Shown piece by piece: positions 31,443-41,062 of a DNA stretch of 64,000 bases. Below the pieces are notes generated by a model. The model had not been told where the DNA came from. It ran no database searches and worked only from the letters and a program-made list of their open reading frames with translations. Position 1 is the first letter of the stretch. Each line of letters begins with the position of its first letter. The position numbers were made by a program, and so were the translations under genes. The DNA is from Pseudomonadota bacterium (GTDB taxonomy: Bacteria > Pseudomonadota > Alphaproteobacteria > Rhizobiales > MH13), in the NCBI GenBank assembly GCA_039024915.1, contig JBCCPK010000005.1, forward strand, positions 326,636 through 390,635. Reading direction: 5' to 3'.

Positions 31443-34400
31443 ATGGATGATGTGGCGCCCAGTCTCTTCACAATCGCTCCCAGCACGCCTTTTTTGCGCC
31501 AATTGGCCAAGAGTTGGCTGTCCGGCGATCTGTCACAGGACGGAGCGGACCCGCGCAGCGATCCGCTAACGCAGCTCGATACCATCTTTTACTTGCCCAC
31601 GCGCCGGGCAGCCCGTGCGTTCGCCGAAACCCTTACGGCCGAAATGGGTGGAACTGCGCTGCTGCCACGTATTCGCACCCTTGCCGATATGGATGAAGAT
31701 GAGCAGTTCACCGACCTCAGCGATGAGCCTCAACGCGATCCCATTACCGTCCCACAGGGCGCAACCCCCCGCGCGATGTCGACGCTCCGCCGCAGGCTGC
31801 TCCTGACGCGCATGATCGATAAAGCTGGTGCAGCGCTCGCGGGCGCGATGCGCAACGCTTCGGTTGCCGACTACCCGGTTTTCCCTCAGTCAAGCGTCGA
31901 AAGCACCCATTTAGCTAGGGCATTGGCGGCCTTAATCGATCAGGTGGCGACCGAGGAAAGCGACTGGCAGAAACTGTTTGATCTTGTTCCGGAGGACCAT
32001 GCTGCCTACTGGCAGGTCACCTCGACCTTGTTGACGGTGGTCACGCAGAACTGGCCGGCTCTGCTTGCCGAGGAGGGTGCTGTTGATGCCGCGACACACC
32101 GGCGCCTGATCCTCGATGCGCGAACACATCACCTCATTGGTCATCCACCAGACGCGCCGGTGATCGCAGCTGGTTCGACCGGGTCAATTCCGGCTACAGC
32201 CAGGTTTTTGGCGGCGATCGCGCGTGCGCCCGGAGGTGCCGTTGTGTTGCCCGGGCTAGACCTATCTTTAAGCGACGAGCTGTTCCGACAATTGGCCGAT
32301 GACGGACCGGCATGCGCCAGCCATCCACAGCATGGCCTCGCGCGGTTGCTCAAAACAATGCGCGCGCGCGCAGATGAAGTTGTGCAGCTCGGTCCAGCCC
32401 CAATGGCTCGGCGGGCAACCGTCTCGCATGCGCTGCTTCCTGCGTCGGCCACCCACACATGGTCAGACGATCGGCCATCCGCAGAACCGGCTGCCGCTGC
32501 GATCAATGGCGTCCAATTTATCGAAGCGCCCACTGAAGGGGTGGAAAGCCTTGCGATCGCGATGCAGATGAAGGCGAGCGTGACGCAGGGGCAAAGGGTT
32601 GCCCTGGTAACACCCGACCGGGATTTGGCCTTACGCGTTCAATACGATCTGCAGCGCTTCGGCATGACAGCTGACGATTCCGCCGGAACTCCGCTTCGCG
32701 AAACCATGCCAAGCCGACTGATGCTGGCCGCAGCTGAGGCGCTCAGCAGCGGATTTGCAGCGGTTCCATTGCTGGCGTTGCTCAAGCATCCTTTGTGTTC
32801 GCTGGGGCAGGAACGGTCGCAAACCCGTGCTGATGCCCGCTTGCTGGAGCGCCTGGCGCTGCGCGGCCCGGCCCTGCCGCCCGGTTTGGATGCCATCCGG
32901 CAGGTGATCGCGCAGCGCGCCGCCGAACGATCGGAGGCACAGGATGACGGCAAACATCATATCCCATCGCTTCGTAAGCGCACGGATCCGCAGGATGATA
33001 GACGAGCGCTGAACCTGTTGAAGCGTCTCGAGGAGGCGTTTGCGCCGCTCGCCACCTCTGTTGAAGCCGGCTCACCAATCAACATCGCTGTGTTTGGCAG
33101 GGCACTGTTTGCTTGCTGTGAGAGCCTGTGTGAAGGCCCTGACCCTGAAGCGCCTAACCCACTGTACTATGGACCAGCGGGAGAAGCGCTCGCCGATCAT
33201 CACCTGGCATTGGCTGAGACGGAAGACATCGCGCTCGCGCTTGATCCCTACGAGGCGAGCGCCGTCTTTGAAGCGTTGCTGGACGAGCGCACGGTGCGGC
33301 CACGTGGTATCGGAAGTGCCCTCGCGGTTATCTGGGGGCCGCTTGAGGCGCGTTTACAGCCGGTGGACCACATCATCCTCGGCGGTCTGAATGAGAACAA
33401 TTGGCCGAGCCTTCCGCGTGCGAACCCGTTTGTCTCCCGTGCCATGATGGCAGGGATGGAGCTAGCGCTTCCCGAACGCCGCATCGGGCTGTCGGCCCAC
33501 GATTTCGAGCAGGCGCTGGGAACGCCCGAAGTCACGTTAACCCGTGCCCTTAAGGTGGATGGAGCACCGACCGTTGCATCACGCTGGCTTCAACGGTTGC
33601 TGGCGTACCTGCCAGAAGCTGCCAACGAGACATTGCGCGCCGAAGCAGCGCCGCTGCTGGAGATGGCAAGCCGATGGGACGACGCCGACGGTTTTCAGCC
33701 CGAGGAGCGCCCCGCACCGCGCCCCAATAAACCGCCGACGCGTCTGTCGATCACCGACGTTGAAACACTGATCCGGGACCCGTACGCGATCTTTGCCAAA
33801 CGCGTTTTGCGACTGGAATCTGCGCCAGGTCTTGCTGAGCCCCCAGGCGGTCGCGAACGCGGCGAAATTGTCCATGCTCTCCTGCAACGACTGGCCCACG
33901 ATCTGGATCGTCTGCCCGTCAGTGCATGGCCGCAGGCTTACGAAAGGCACGCGCGCTCGCTGCTTGAGCAGGTTCAGGCGTTTCCAGCCATTGCAGCCTT
34001 TTGGCAGCGTCGCTTGGCCCTGATGGAGCGCGCTTATCTTGATCATGAAGAAACCGAACAGCCGGACATTGCCCGCCGGTTTGCGGAGGTGTCAGGGCGA
34101 ATGGAACTGGCGTTCGTGGGCCACGACTGTGTCCTGAGCGGTCGGGCCGACCGGATCGACCTGCACCATGACGGCAGCGCGGTACTGACCGACTTCAAGA
34201 CCGGTGATGCACCGAGCGAAAAGCAGGTTGATGCCGGGCTGGCGCCCCAATTGCCGCTGTCGGCAGCGATGCTTCAAGCCGGTGGTTTCGAGCAGCTGGC
34301 CTCACCGCCGGTCGCGGTTGGGCGCTACTTGCTTCTGGGCAAAGCCAAAGAGGCTCTGAAGCCGAGGGCGTTTGACGCGGACCGGCTGCGACCTGCTTAC

Positions 34401-34571
34401 GCGCTGGAACAACTGGAGGCACTGTGGTCATCGTTCTTGCTGGGCGCGCCGTTCAGGCCCCTGGTTCGCCCGATGACCACGCGCTTTGAGGGCGACTATC
34501 ATCACCTGTCCCGCGCCAAGGCCTGGCAAGTGTCGGTGGACGTTGAGATGGATGGGGCAGGGCGGCGATGA
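31443..34571 (+). CDS. addB: AddB, double-strand break repair subunit
   Basis: A 1042-residue protein of the alphaproteobacterial AddB type. It has an inactive-helicase-like N-terminal region (FYLPTRRAARAFAETL, ALVTPDRDLALRV), the HIILGGLNENNWPSLPRANPFVSR segment and a C-terminal PD-(D/E)XK nuclease domain (LSGRADRIDLHHDGSAVLTDFKTG). With AddA it forms the RecBCD-equivalent helicase-nuclease. The start at MDDVAPSLFTIAPSTPF was preferred, 22 bp after murU. It overlaps addA by ATGA. Confidence 0.92.
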   Translation: MDDVAPSLFTIAPSTPFLRQLAKSWLSGDLSQDGADPRSDPLTQLDTIFYLPTRRAARAFAETLTAEMGGTALLPRIRTLADMDEDEQFTDLSDEPQRDPITVPQGATPRAMSTLRRRLLLTRMIDKAGAALAGAMRNASVADYPVFPQSSVESTHLARALAALIDQVATEESDWQKLFDLVPEDHAAYWQVTSTLLTVVTQNWPALLAEEGAVDAATHRRLILDARTHHLIGHPPDAPVIAAGSTGSIPATARFLAAIARAPGGAVVLPGLDLSLSDELFRQLADDGPACASHPQHGLARLLKTMRARADEVVQLGPAPMARRATVSHALLPASATHTWSDDRPSAEPAAAAINGVQFIEAPTEGVESLAIAMQMKASVTQGQRVALVTPDRDLALRVQYDLQRFGMTADDSAGTPLRETMPSRLMLAAAEALSSGFAAVPLLALLKHPLCSLGQERSQTRADARLLERLALRGPALPPGLDAIRQVIAQRAAERSEAQDDGKHHIPSLRKRTDPQDDRRALNLLKRLEEAFAPLATSVEAGSPINIAVFGRALFACCESLCEGPDPEAPNPLYYGPAGEALADHHLALAETEDIALALDPYEASAVFEALLDERTVRPRGIGSALAVIWGPLEARLQPVDHIILGGLNENNWPSLPRANPFVSRAMMAGMELALPERRIGLSAHDFEQALGTPEVTLTRALKVDGAPTVASRWLQRLLAYLPEAANETLRAEAAPLLEMASRWDDADGFQPEERPAPRPNKPPTRLSITDVETLIRDPYAIFAKRVLRLESAPGLAEPPGGRERGEIVHALLQRLAHDLDRLPVSAWPQAYERHARSLLEQVQAFPAIAAFWQRRLALMERAYLDHEETEQPDIARRFAEVSGRMELAFVGHDCVLSGRADRIDLHHDGSAVLTDFKTGDAPSEKQVDAGLAPQLPLSAAMLQAGGFEQLASPPVAVGRYLLLGKAKEALKPRAFDADRLRPAYALEQLEALWSSFLLGAPFRPLVRPMTTRFEGDYHHLSRAKAWQVSVDVEMDGAGRR

Positions 34572-37500
34572 CCGACGTTGCAAACCACGAGCTCCCGCAC
34601 GCCTCCCGCGACCCGAGCGCGCTTTACCAGGCTCGCGCATCGGACCCCCGTGCATCCGCCTGGGTGAGCGCAAACGCCGGTTCAGGCAAGACCACCGTTC
34701 TGACGACCCGCGTGCTGCGCCTGTTACTGGCGGGTAACGATCCATCCAACATCTTGTGCCTGACCTTCACAAAGGCCGCCGCTGCTGAAATGGCAAAGCG
34801 CGTGTTCGACGCACTGGCAGCCTGGACCCGGCTTGATGATAAGGCGCTGGCAGCCGAACTTGCCGCCTTGGACCCGTTACAAAAGAGGCTCTCGAACACC
34901 GATTTGCGGAGCGCACGCACGCTTTTCGCACGCGCTTTAGAAACGCCGGGCGGTTTGAAAATCCAGACGATCCACGCATTCTGTGAAAGTCTGCTGCACC
35001 AGTTTCCGCTTGAAGCTGATGTCTCAGCGTCTTTTACCGTTCTTGATGACCGCGACGCGGACGAGTTGAAAGCGCAGGCGCGCGACGCTGTGATTATGCG
35101 TGCGGCGCGCGGTACCGACCCCGCGCTGACCGCTGCGTTTGAAGCGGCTTTGGAAACCCGCGCCGAAACCACCCTTGAGGAGCAGCTCGACGCTGTTTTG
35201 GCCGAGCGTCACGCGCTCCTGCGAGCATTTGATGAGGCCAGTCTGCAGACCAAGGGCCAAAGGCTGGAGACAAAGGACCAAAGGCTAGAATTTCTGCTCA
35301 ATGCCCATGGCGCACATGTGGCTCTATCAGACGCCGACATCGGAGGAATGCCGCTTGAAGCGCCGCTCAACGCCTCACCGCATTTGCCAGAAAACTACGT
35401 CGAAGCGCTCTTTGAGTTTGCGGAGGTCGGTGGAACAGATACCGATCGCAAAAACGCGGCTCACTTGCATGACGCGAGGCACTCACAGGGTGCTGCTGGC
35501 CGGCTATCGGCTTACCAGGCAGCCTTGTTCAAGAAGAACGGTGAGGCCCGCAAATTCGGCAAGTATTTCGGTAAGGATTTGCAAGCACGCTTCCCCGACG
35601 TTCTTGAGCGGTTGGAGCGCGAGCAGCAGCGCGCGTCGGCTTTGTTTGCGCAGAAGGGGTATGCCGAGCTCATGACGCTTGCCCTGGAGGCATTAGCGGC
35701 TTTCGAAGCGCTCAAGGTACGCGCGGGCGCGCTGGATTTTGATGACCTGATTGCGCGAACGGTCGGTTTGTTGAAGCGTTCTGAAGCGCGCGACTGGGTG
35801 CGGTACAAGATGGACCAGCGTATCGACCACATATTGGTCGATGAAGCTCAAGATACCTCGCCCCAGCAATGGTCCATCATCAATGCGCTTGCTGACGAGT
35901 TTTTCGCGGGCGAAGGCGCTCGGCAGGGCATGCCGCCGACCTTCTTTGCCGTCGGCGATGAAAAACAGTCCATCTTCTCGTTTCAGGGGGCGGACCCCCG
36001 GCATTTTGACGGGACGCGCCGCGCGCTTGAGCGCAAAGCTGCCGCGACGGGTGCAGCTTTTCACGACCGGGTGCCGCTGCGCAGGTCCTACCGGTCGTCG
36101 CCCGATATTCTCGGAGCTGTCGATTGTGTTTTCGAACAGTCAGACGCCCGCGACGGGGTCGGCGGAGCTGATCAGCTTATCCATGAGGCCAACCGGCATG
36201 ATCCCGGACTGGTGGAACTCTGGCCGGTTATTGTGGGTACCGACAGCGATGAGCCTGAGGACTGGACGCAACCGCTCGACCTTCCCGATCCGCCCAACCA
36301 ATTGCTTGCACACGCAATCGCGAGCCGCATCAAAGAGCAAATTTCGGCCGGTGCCGAGCCGTCTGACGTCCTGATCCTGCTACGCCGTCGCGGCGATATG
36401 CTCGACACCCTCAACCGCGCTCTGAAACGTGTGGGCATCCCGGTTGCAGGTGCCGATCGTCTGACCTTGACCGACCACATTGCCGTTGAAGATGTCATAG
36501 CGCTCATGCGCGCGGTACTCCTGCCTGAGGATGATCTGACGCTCGCGACGCTGCTGAAGAGCCCCTTGCTTGGGCTTGACGACAAGCATCTAGAAGCCTT
36601 GTGCGCCGAGCGAACCGGCTTCGTCATTGATGCGCTGAACGGACCCAGCGACGATCCAAATATCCGGGAGGCGGCCGAACGATTCGCGCGCTGGCGCGCG
36701 ATGGCCGACCAGGCCACACCATTCGCTTTTCTCAGCCTTGTCCTGGGCCGAGACGGTGGTATGCGAGCCTTCATGCGGCGGCTCGGTGAAGACGCTCGCG
36801 ACCCCCTCGAAGAGGTTCTTCGGTTGGCACGATCCCAAGAGGCGCGCGCAGGAACTGGGCTCGCCAGTCTTCAGTCCTTCACAGATGACCTCGCCCGGTC
36901 GGAGATCACCATCAAGCGAGACATGGAAGCCCAAGGACGCTCCGTGCGCATCATGACGGTGCATGGCTCGAAGGGGCTGGAGGCAAAGTGCGTGTATCTT
37001 GTTGATACGTGCACCTTGCCCAAGGCGCCGACTGGTGTTGTCAGGTTCGACGAGGAACCGGCATCGGCTGGCAACAACCGCAAGTCGCCCCCGATACTTG
37101 CGCTTAGCGGCGGTGCTGCGGGTTTGGCGTATGCAGACGACAAGGCCCGCCTATCGCTGCTGCAGATGCAAGAGTACCGGCGTCTCCTTTACGTGGCCAT
37201 GACCCGTGCTCGCGACCAACTGATCGTCACTGGGCACTTGAGCGGCAAGAAAGGAAACACGGAGCCGCCGCTCGAAAGTTGGTATGCGCTGGTGGACCGT
37301 GCTCTCGGCGAGGATGCGCGCGATGTCGGCCCGTTGATCGAGGGTAAGGACGGTTCGATCAGGTTATGGCGCGCATCGCCCTGGCCGGCAGAGACGACAA
37401 CCCTTGATGAAGCGCTGCGCTTGATACCCGTGGCGTCGGAAAAGTCCGCTGTCGCGCGTCTGCCCGACAAAAAAAAGATGGCGGCGCTGCGCGCGGAGAT

Positions 37501-38224
37501 GGATGCGCCATTCCAACCCCTCAATCCAAGTGCGCCGCTGCGCCCGTCGTCTGCACGGCGCGACGCACAGACGGGTGCGGATGCGTGGCTGACGACCAAT
37601 GAAGCCGACCGTCACATCACCACCATTTCGCGCGTCGAACCCGCGAGATGGGGCGATGCGCTGGCCTTCGGAACTCTTGTTCACAGTTTGCTGGAAAGCT
37701 CATCATTACCCACAAGAGGGCGTGCCCGATCCCTGGCAGAAACACTTTCAGGGGACCAAATCGATGGGTCTGCGGCCCTAAGCGAGGCGCGGGTGGGTGA
37801 AGCGTTGGCTCAAGCCCTTGGTGTGCGTGCCATGCCGGATGCGTCCCAATTGTATCCGACCGGAACCACCGCCGTTGCACGCAGCGAGGTTCCGTTGCGC
37901 GGGCAGCTTCGCGATGCCGAAGGCGCAATCCGCACGATTTCCGGATCTATCGATCGGCTGGTGATTGTGCCCGATCGTGTCTTGGCTGTGGACTTTAAAA
38001 CCAACGCAAACGTGCCTCCGGCGGATCAGCTTGGGGATGCGGCGCCTGATTACGTGGCTCAAATGGCCGTGTACGCCGCTCTGCTGTCTGGCCTCTATCC
38101 AGATAGATCGGTGCAATGCGGACTGCTTTGGACAGCAGCGCCGCGGATCGACTGGCTACCGAACCATTTGCTGCGGTCAGCTTTTCAGGCACTCAAACTT
38201 CAGGCACCAAACACAGCTGCGTGA
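34568..38224 (+). CDS. addA: AddA, ATP-dependent helicase/nuclease subunit
   Basis: A 1218-residue UvrD-like helicase with a C-terminal nuclease. Walker A is SANAGSGKTTVLTTRVLRL, motif II is HILVDEAQDTSPQQW, motif III is VGDEKQSIFSFQGADP, motif V is MTVHGSKGLEAKCVYLV and motif VI is YVAMTRARDQLIV. The nuclease motif is LAVDFKTNANVP. It has a tandem heptad TKGQRLE-TKDQRLE (35247-35289), unusual for a helicase accessory region. Translationally coupled to addB by a 4-bp overlap. Confidence 0.95.
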   Translation: MTDVANHELPHASRDPSALYQARASDPRASAWVSANAGSGKTTVLTTRVLRLLLAGNDPSNILCLTFTKAAAAEMAKRVFDALAAWTRLDDKALAAELAALDPLQKRLSNTDLRSARTLFARALETPGGLKIQTIHAFCESLLHQFPLEADVSASFTVLDDRDADELKAQARDAVIMRAARGTDPALTAAFEAALETRAETTLEEQLDAVLAERHALLRAFDEASLQTKGQRLETKDQRLEFLLNAHGAHVALSDADIGGMPLEAPLNASPHLPENYVEALFEFAEVGGTDTDRKNAAHLHDARHSQGAAGRLSAYQAALFKKNGEARKFGKYFGKDLQARFPDVLERLEREQQRASALFAQKGYAELMTLALEALAAFEALKVRAGALDFDDLIARTVGLLKRSEARDWVRYKMDQRIDHILVDEAQDTSPQQWSIINALADEFFAGEGARQGMPPTFFAVGDEKQSIFSFQGADPRHFDGTRRALERKAAATGAAFHDRVPLRRSYRSSPDILGAVDCVFEQSDARDGVGGADQLIHEANRHDPGLVELWPVIVGTDSDEPEDWTQPLDLPDPPNQLLAHAIASRIKEQISAGAEPSDVLILLRRRGDMLDTLNRALKRVGIPVAGADRLTLTDHIAVEDVIALMRAVLLPEDDLTLATLLKSPLLGLDDKHLEALCAERTGFVIDALNGPSDDPNIREAAERFARWRAMADQATPFAFLSLVLGRDGGMRAFMRRLGEDARDPLEEVLRLARSQEARAGTGLASLQSFTDDLARSEITIKRDMEAQGRSVRIMTVHGSKGLEAKCVYLVDTCTLPKAPTGVVRFDEEPASAGNNRKSPPILALSGGAAGLAYADDKARLSLLQMQEYRRLLYVAMTRARDQLIVTGHLSGKKGNTEPPLESWYALVDRALGEDARDVGPLIEGKDGSIRLWRASPWPAETTTLDEALRLIPVASEKSAVARLPDKKKMAALRAEMDAPFQPLNPSAPLRPSSARRDAQTGADAWLTTNEADRHITTISRVEPARWGDALAFGTLVHSLLESSSLPTRGRARSLAETLSGDQIDGSAALSEARVGEALAQALGVRAMPDASQLYPTGTTAVARSEVPLRGQLRDAEGAIRTISGSIDRLVIVPDRVLAVDFKTNANVPPADQLGDAAPDYVAQMAVYAALLSGLYPDRSVQCGLLWTAAPRIDWLPNHLLRSAFQALKLQAPNTAA

Positions 38225-38351
38225 GGGGGTGGGGAAAGCGCCCGACTTTGCTTGACGGCTCTCGCTGCCATTCCTACTTTCGCGTCAACTGACGAAACCC
38301 TGGCGCGCCCGTGCGTAGAAGCTTGTTGCGCGCCGTTCTTGGAGAACTGGC

Positions 38352-38672
38352 ATGGCCACCGTTACCGTTACCGATGCAACCTTCGAAGCAGAAGTGCTGC
38401 AGTCCGACGTACCCGTTATTGTTGATTTCTGGGCCGAATGGTGCGGCCCCTGTAAGATGATCGCCCCGCATCTGGAGGCAATTGCCGAGGAGATGGGCGA
38501 CAAGGTAAAGATTGCGAAAGTCGACGTCGACACCAATCAACAGACCGCTCAAGCACTTCGGATCATGTCGATGCCAACGCTTGTCGCCTTCAAGGGTGGT
38601 CAACCTGTTGCTCAAAAGGTTGGGGCCGGATCGAAGACAGATCTTTCCAACTGGATTTCGAGCGCCGTTTAA
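38352..38672 (+). CDS. trxA: Thioredoxin
   Basis: A 106-residue thioredoxin with the active site WAEWCGPCKMIAP and the cis-Pro segment MSMPTLVAFKGG. It reduces protein disulfides in the cytoplasm. It lies 127 bp after addA and ends with a strong terminator; its position after addA is widely conserved in Rhizobiales. Confidence 0.97.
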   Translation: MATVTVTDATFEAEVLQSDVPVIVDFWAEWCGPCKMIAPHLEAIAEEMGDKVKIAKVDVDTNQQTAQALRIMSMPTLVAFKGGQPVAQKVGAGSKTDLSNWISSAV

Positions 38673-38703
38673 CGATTGAGGGCATTCAGCTTGAAGTTAC
38701 GAA

Positions 38704-38731
38704 CGCCGACACGCCCGTGTCGGCGTTTTTT
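38704..38731 (+). terminator. Rho-independent terminator of trxA
   Basis: A 9-bp perfect stem CGCCGACAC/GTGTCGGCG with a GCCC loop is followed by TTTTTT, 31 bp after the trxA stop. Confidence 0.95.
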
Positions 38732-38819
38732 GTATGACACAAACCGCCTATTCCACCGAGCGCTGTCGTCGCGTAACGCACTGGAAATTCTGAGGAATCG
38801 GCTTTCGCATTGACCGTTA

Positions 38820-38835
38820 CTAACGCTCTCCTAAC
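38820..38835. promoter_or_regulatory. Possible CtrA-like box upstream of the TadG-like gene
   Basis: CTAA-N7-CTAAC resembles the CtrA site TTAA-N7-TTAAC, with one T-to-C change in each half. It lies 105 bp upstream of the gene. Further TAACG repeats lie next to it. Weak evidence. Confidence 0.25.
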
Positions 38836-38940
38836 GTAACGGACAATTCGTGATCCCAATCGATAAGATTTTATAAGTTTTCCGGTTCAGTGTGCCGAGC
38901 TGATTGTCCCCACGCGGGGCCACGCACAAGGCACCGAACC

Positions 38941-40989
38941 ATGACCGTTCTTCGTCGTCTCTACGAATCCACCACCGCACTTTCGAGCGCCGCCATTGGC
39001 GTGACACGGCGCGCTATCGACCGGATGGCTGGCGATCGCTCCGGCGCAGTTGCCGTGATCTTTGGTCTTGCGATGATCCCCATCGTCGGCCTTGCTGGCT
39101 CCGCTGTCGATTACACCCGCGTCAGCCAGGATCGATCAACCACACTCGCCGCAGCGGATTCTGCCGCTCTCGCGGCGGTGCGATCGCTGCGTTTGTCGGA
39201 TGCACAGGTCAACCAAGTTGTCCGTGACTATCTCGATGCCAACTTGCCCACGGACCTGCGGGGTATCCCTTTCACATTGACGATCAACGCAGACCGCTCC
39301 GGCGTACGGGTGGATGTCAACGGCGAGACGGATACGACCGTCTTGCCGATTATTGGCATTGATAAGCTGAATTGGGCCGTCACGTCCGAAGCGGTCAACA
39401 ACTCGATCTTCACCGATATTGCGCTTGTTCTTGACGTTACGGGGTCGATGCGCCCGAACATTGGTGCGTTGCGAACAGCAGCAAATGACTTCGTCGATAT
39501 CATCTTTGACGGTCGGAACCGCATCGACGATGCCCGCATTGCGTTGGTGCCCTACCGCTATACGGTCAACATCGGTAACGGCCCGACGCAGCTTAGCTGG
39601 ATGGACACCGCCGGGAACGCGCGCCATCACGGCGAGAACTTTGAAGGCCGGACTTGGAACGCAGGCTGCAGGCCGCCGCCCCCTCCGCCGGGGCCGCCGC
39701 CACCCCCGCCGCCGCCGCCAGGCCCGCCGTCGCCACCACCACCTCCGCCGCCGCCGGGGCCACCGCCACCGCCACCCCCGCCGCCGTCACCACCACCTCC
39801 TCCTCCGCCACCGCCACCTCCGCCAAGTTCGGATTGGGGTTACATGGGTGCGCCGGTTGAAGGCGAGGTATTGACCGCGCAGCACGATGAAACGGTTGCA
39901 TCGTCCAACGCGTCCGTCCTCGACATGGTGATCGACCGCTCGCAGATGGTTGGCGAGATCGTCGGTGAATTGATCGGTGTTGGACAGGCCCACGCTGTTG
40001 GTCGCTGGCCCTATGGTAATGGGCCGCGTCCGGGCGACCCCCGACCGGCTTGGGGTGATCCCGAATGCAATGGGCAGACACCGAACCAGGTGAACCACTT
40101 CGATCTTTTCAACGCGATGGGCGAAGCATGGGAGGGGTGTGTTGAAGCACGGCCGGAACCATTCGACACCCGCGACACGCCACCAGGCGCCAACCCCGAT
40201 AGCCGCTGGGTGCCTTACCTGTGGCCGGATGAGCGCGATGATGCTGGCGGTCAGACAAACCCGCTTGCGCACTCGCGTAACGACTACCTGCAGACCAACT
40301 TGCCGAACTGGCTGAGCTGGCCAAACGCCAACGATCGCGAGGATGGTCGTCACCAGGCTTGGGTTTGGAAGTATCGCGACGAGGCGCTTGATTCCGACTA
40401 TGGCTCGTTTATCGAACAGGGTCCAAACGCGGCCTGTCCCAACCCGATCGTCGCTCTGACCGGTGACATAGGGCCACTCAATGCGGGCATTGCTGCCCTT
40501 GAGGCAAAGGGTGCCGCCGGAACCAATGCCGCGTTTGGGATGGCTTGGGGTTGGCGCGTTCTGTCACCCGCAGTTCCGTTCACCCAGGGTCTTCCCTACG
40601 ACCCCGACAACAGTCGCAAGATCATCATCTTGATGACCGATGGCATCAACGACGTTCAGCCTCAGGACAATGATTACAACGAGGCCGATTTTGGAGCGTA
40701 TGGCTATCTGGGTCGAGGACGTCTGGGCGGCACGCGATTGGCAGCCATCAACCGGCTTGACAGCAAGTTGCGCGAAGTCTGCAACTCGGTGAAGGCCAAT
40801 GGTCGTGAGATCATTGTGTACACGGTGATGTTCGATCCTGGTGGTGGCATTCCAGCCAGCCTGCGCAATCTCTACCGCAATTGCGCGACCGAGGCGGACA
40901 TGTACTTCGAGCCAAGCGACGCCGACGCACTTGTTGAAAGCTTCAACGATATCGCTGCCGATATCCGACGTTTGCGCTTGACCCGATAA
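38941..40989 (+). CDS. TadE/TadG-like vWA pilus-assembly protein with polyproline tract
   Basis: A 683-residue protein. Residues about 30-60 (DRSGAVAVIFGLAMIPIVGL) are the TadE/TadG-like N-terminal signal/membrane segment of the Flp pilus system. A von Willebrand A domain follows, with the MIDAS motif DVTGSM (about residue 168). Residues 244-296 are almost only proline with a few Gly and Ser, inserted within or next to the vWA fold. The C-terminal part, with KIIILMTDGINDVQPQDND, completes the vWA domain. An ATG start is preferred to GTG 38890. It is probably exported and cell-envelope bound. It stands alone; no other tad genes are in the window. Confidence 0.85.
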   Translation: MTVLRRLYESTTALSSAAIGVTRRAIDRMAGDRSGAVAVIFGLAMIPIVGLAGSAVDYTRVSQDRSTTLAAADSAALAAVRSLRLSDAQVNQVVRDYLDANLPTDLRGIPFTLTINADRSGVRVDVNGETDTTVLPIIGIDKLNWAVTSEAVNNSIFTDIALVLDVTGSMRPNIGALRTAANDFVDIIFDGRNRIDDARIALVPYRYTVNIGNGPTQLSWMDTAGNARHHGENFEGRTWNAGCRPPPPPPGPPPPPPPPPGPPSPPPPPPPPGPPPPPPPPPSPPPPPPPPPPPPSSDWGYMGAPVEGEVLTAQHDETVASSNASVLDMVIDRSQMVGEIVGELIGVGQAHAVGRWPYGNGPRPGDPRPAWGDPECNGQTPNQVNHFDLFNAMGEAWEGCVEARPEPFDTRDTPPGANPDSRWVPYLWPDERDDAGGQTNPLAHSRNDYLQTNLPNWLSWPNANDREDGRHQAWVWKYRDEALDSDYGSFIEQGPNAACPNPIVALTGDIGPLNAGIAALEAKGAAGTNAAFGMAWGWRVLSPAVPFTQGLPYDPDNSRKIIILMTDGINDVQPQDNDYNEADFGAYGYLGRGRLGGTRLAAINRLDSKLREVCNSVKANGREIIVYTVMFDPGGGIPASLRNLYRNCATEADMYFEPSDADALVESFNDIAADIRRLRLTR

Positions 40990-41010
40990 GAACGTGTCCA
41001 TCTGACAGCA

Positions 41011-41042
41011 AAACCCGCCTCCCCAGCAGGAGGCGGGTTTTC
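41011..41042. terminator. Bidirectional terminator
   Basis: AAACCCGCCTCC pairs with GGAGGCGGGTTT across a 6-nt loop. T-rich on one strand and A-rich on the other, it lies between the convergent TadG-like and DUF6065 genes and can serve both. Confidence 0.9.
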
Positions 41043-41062
41043 TCGTTGGGCGTTTGCAACCT

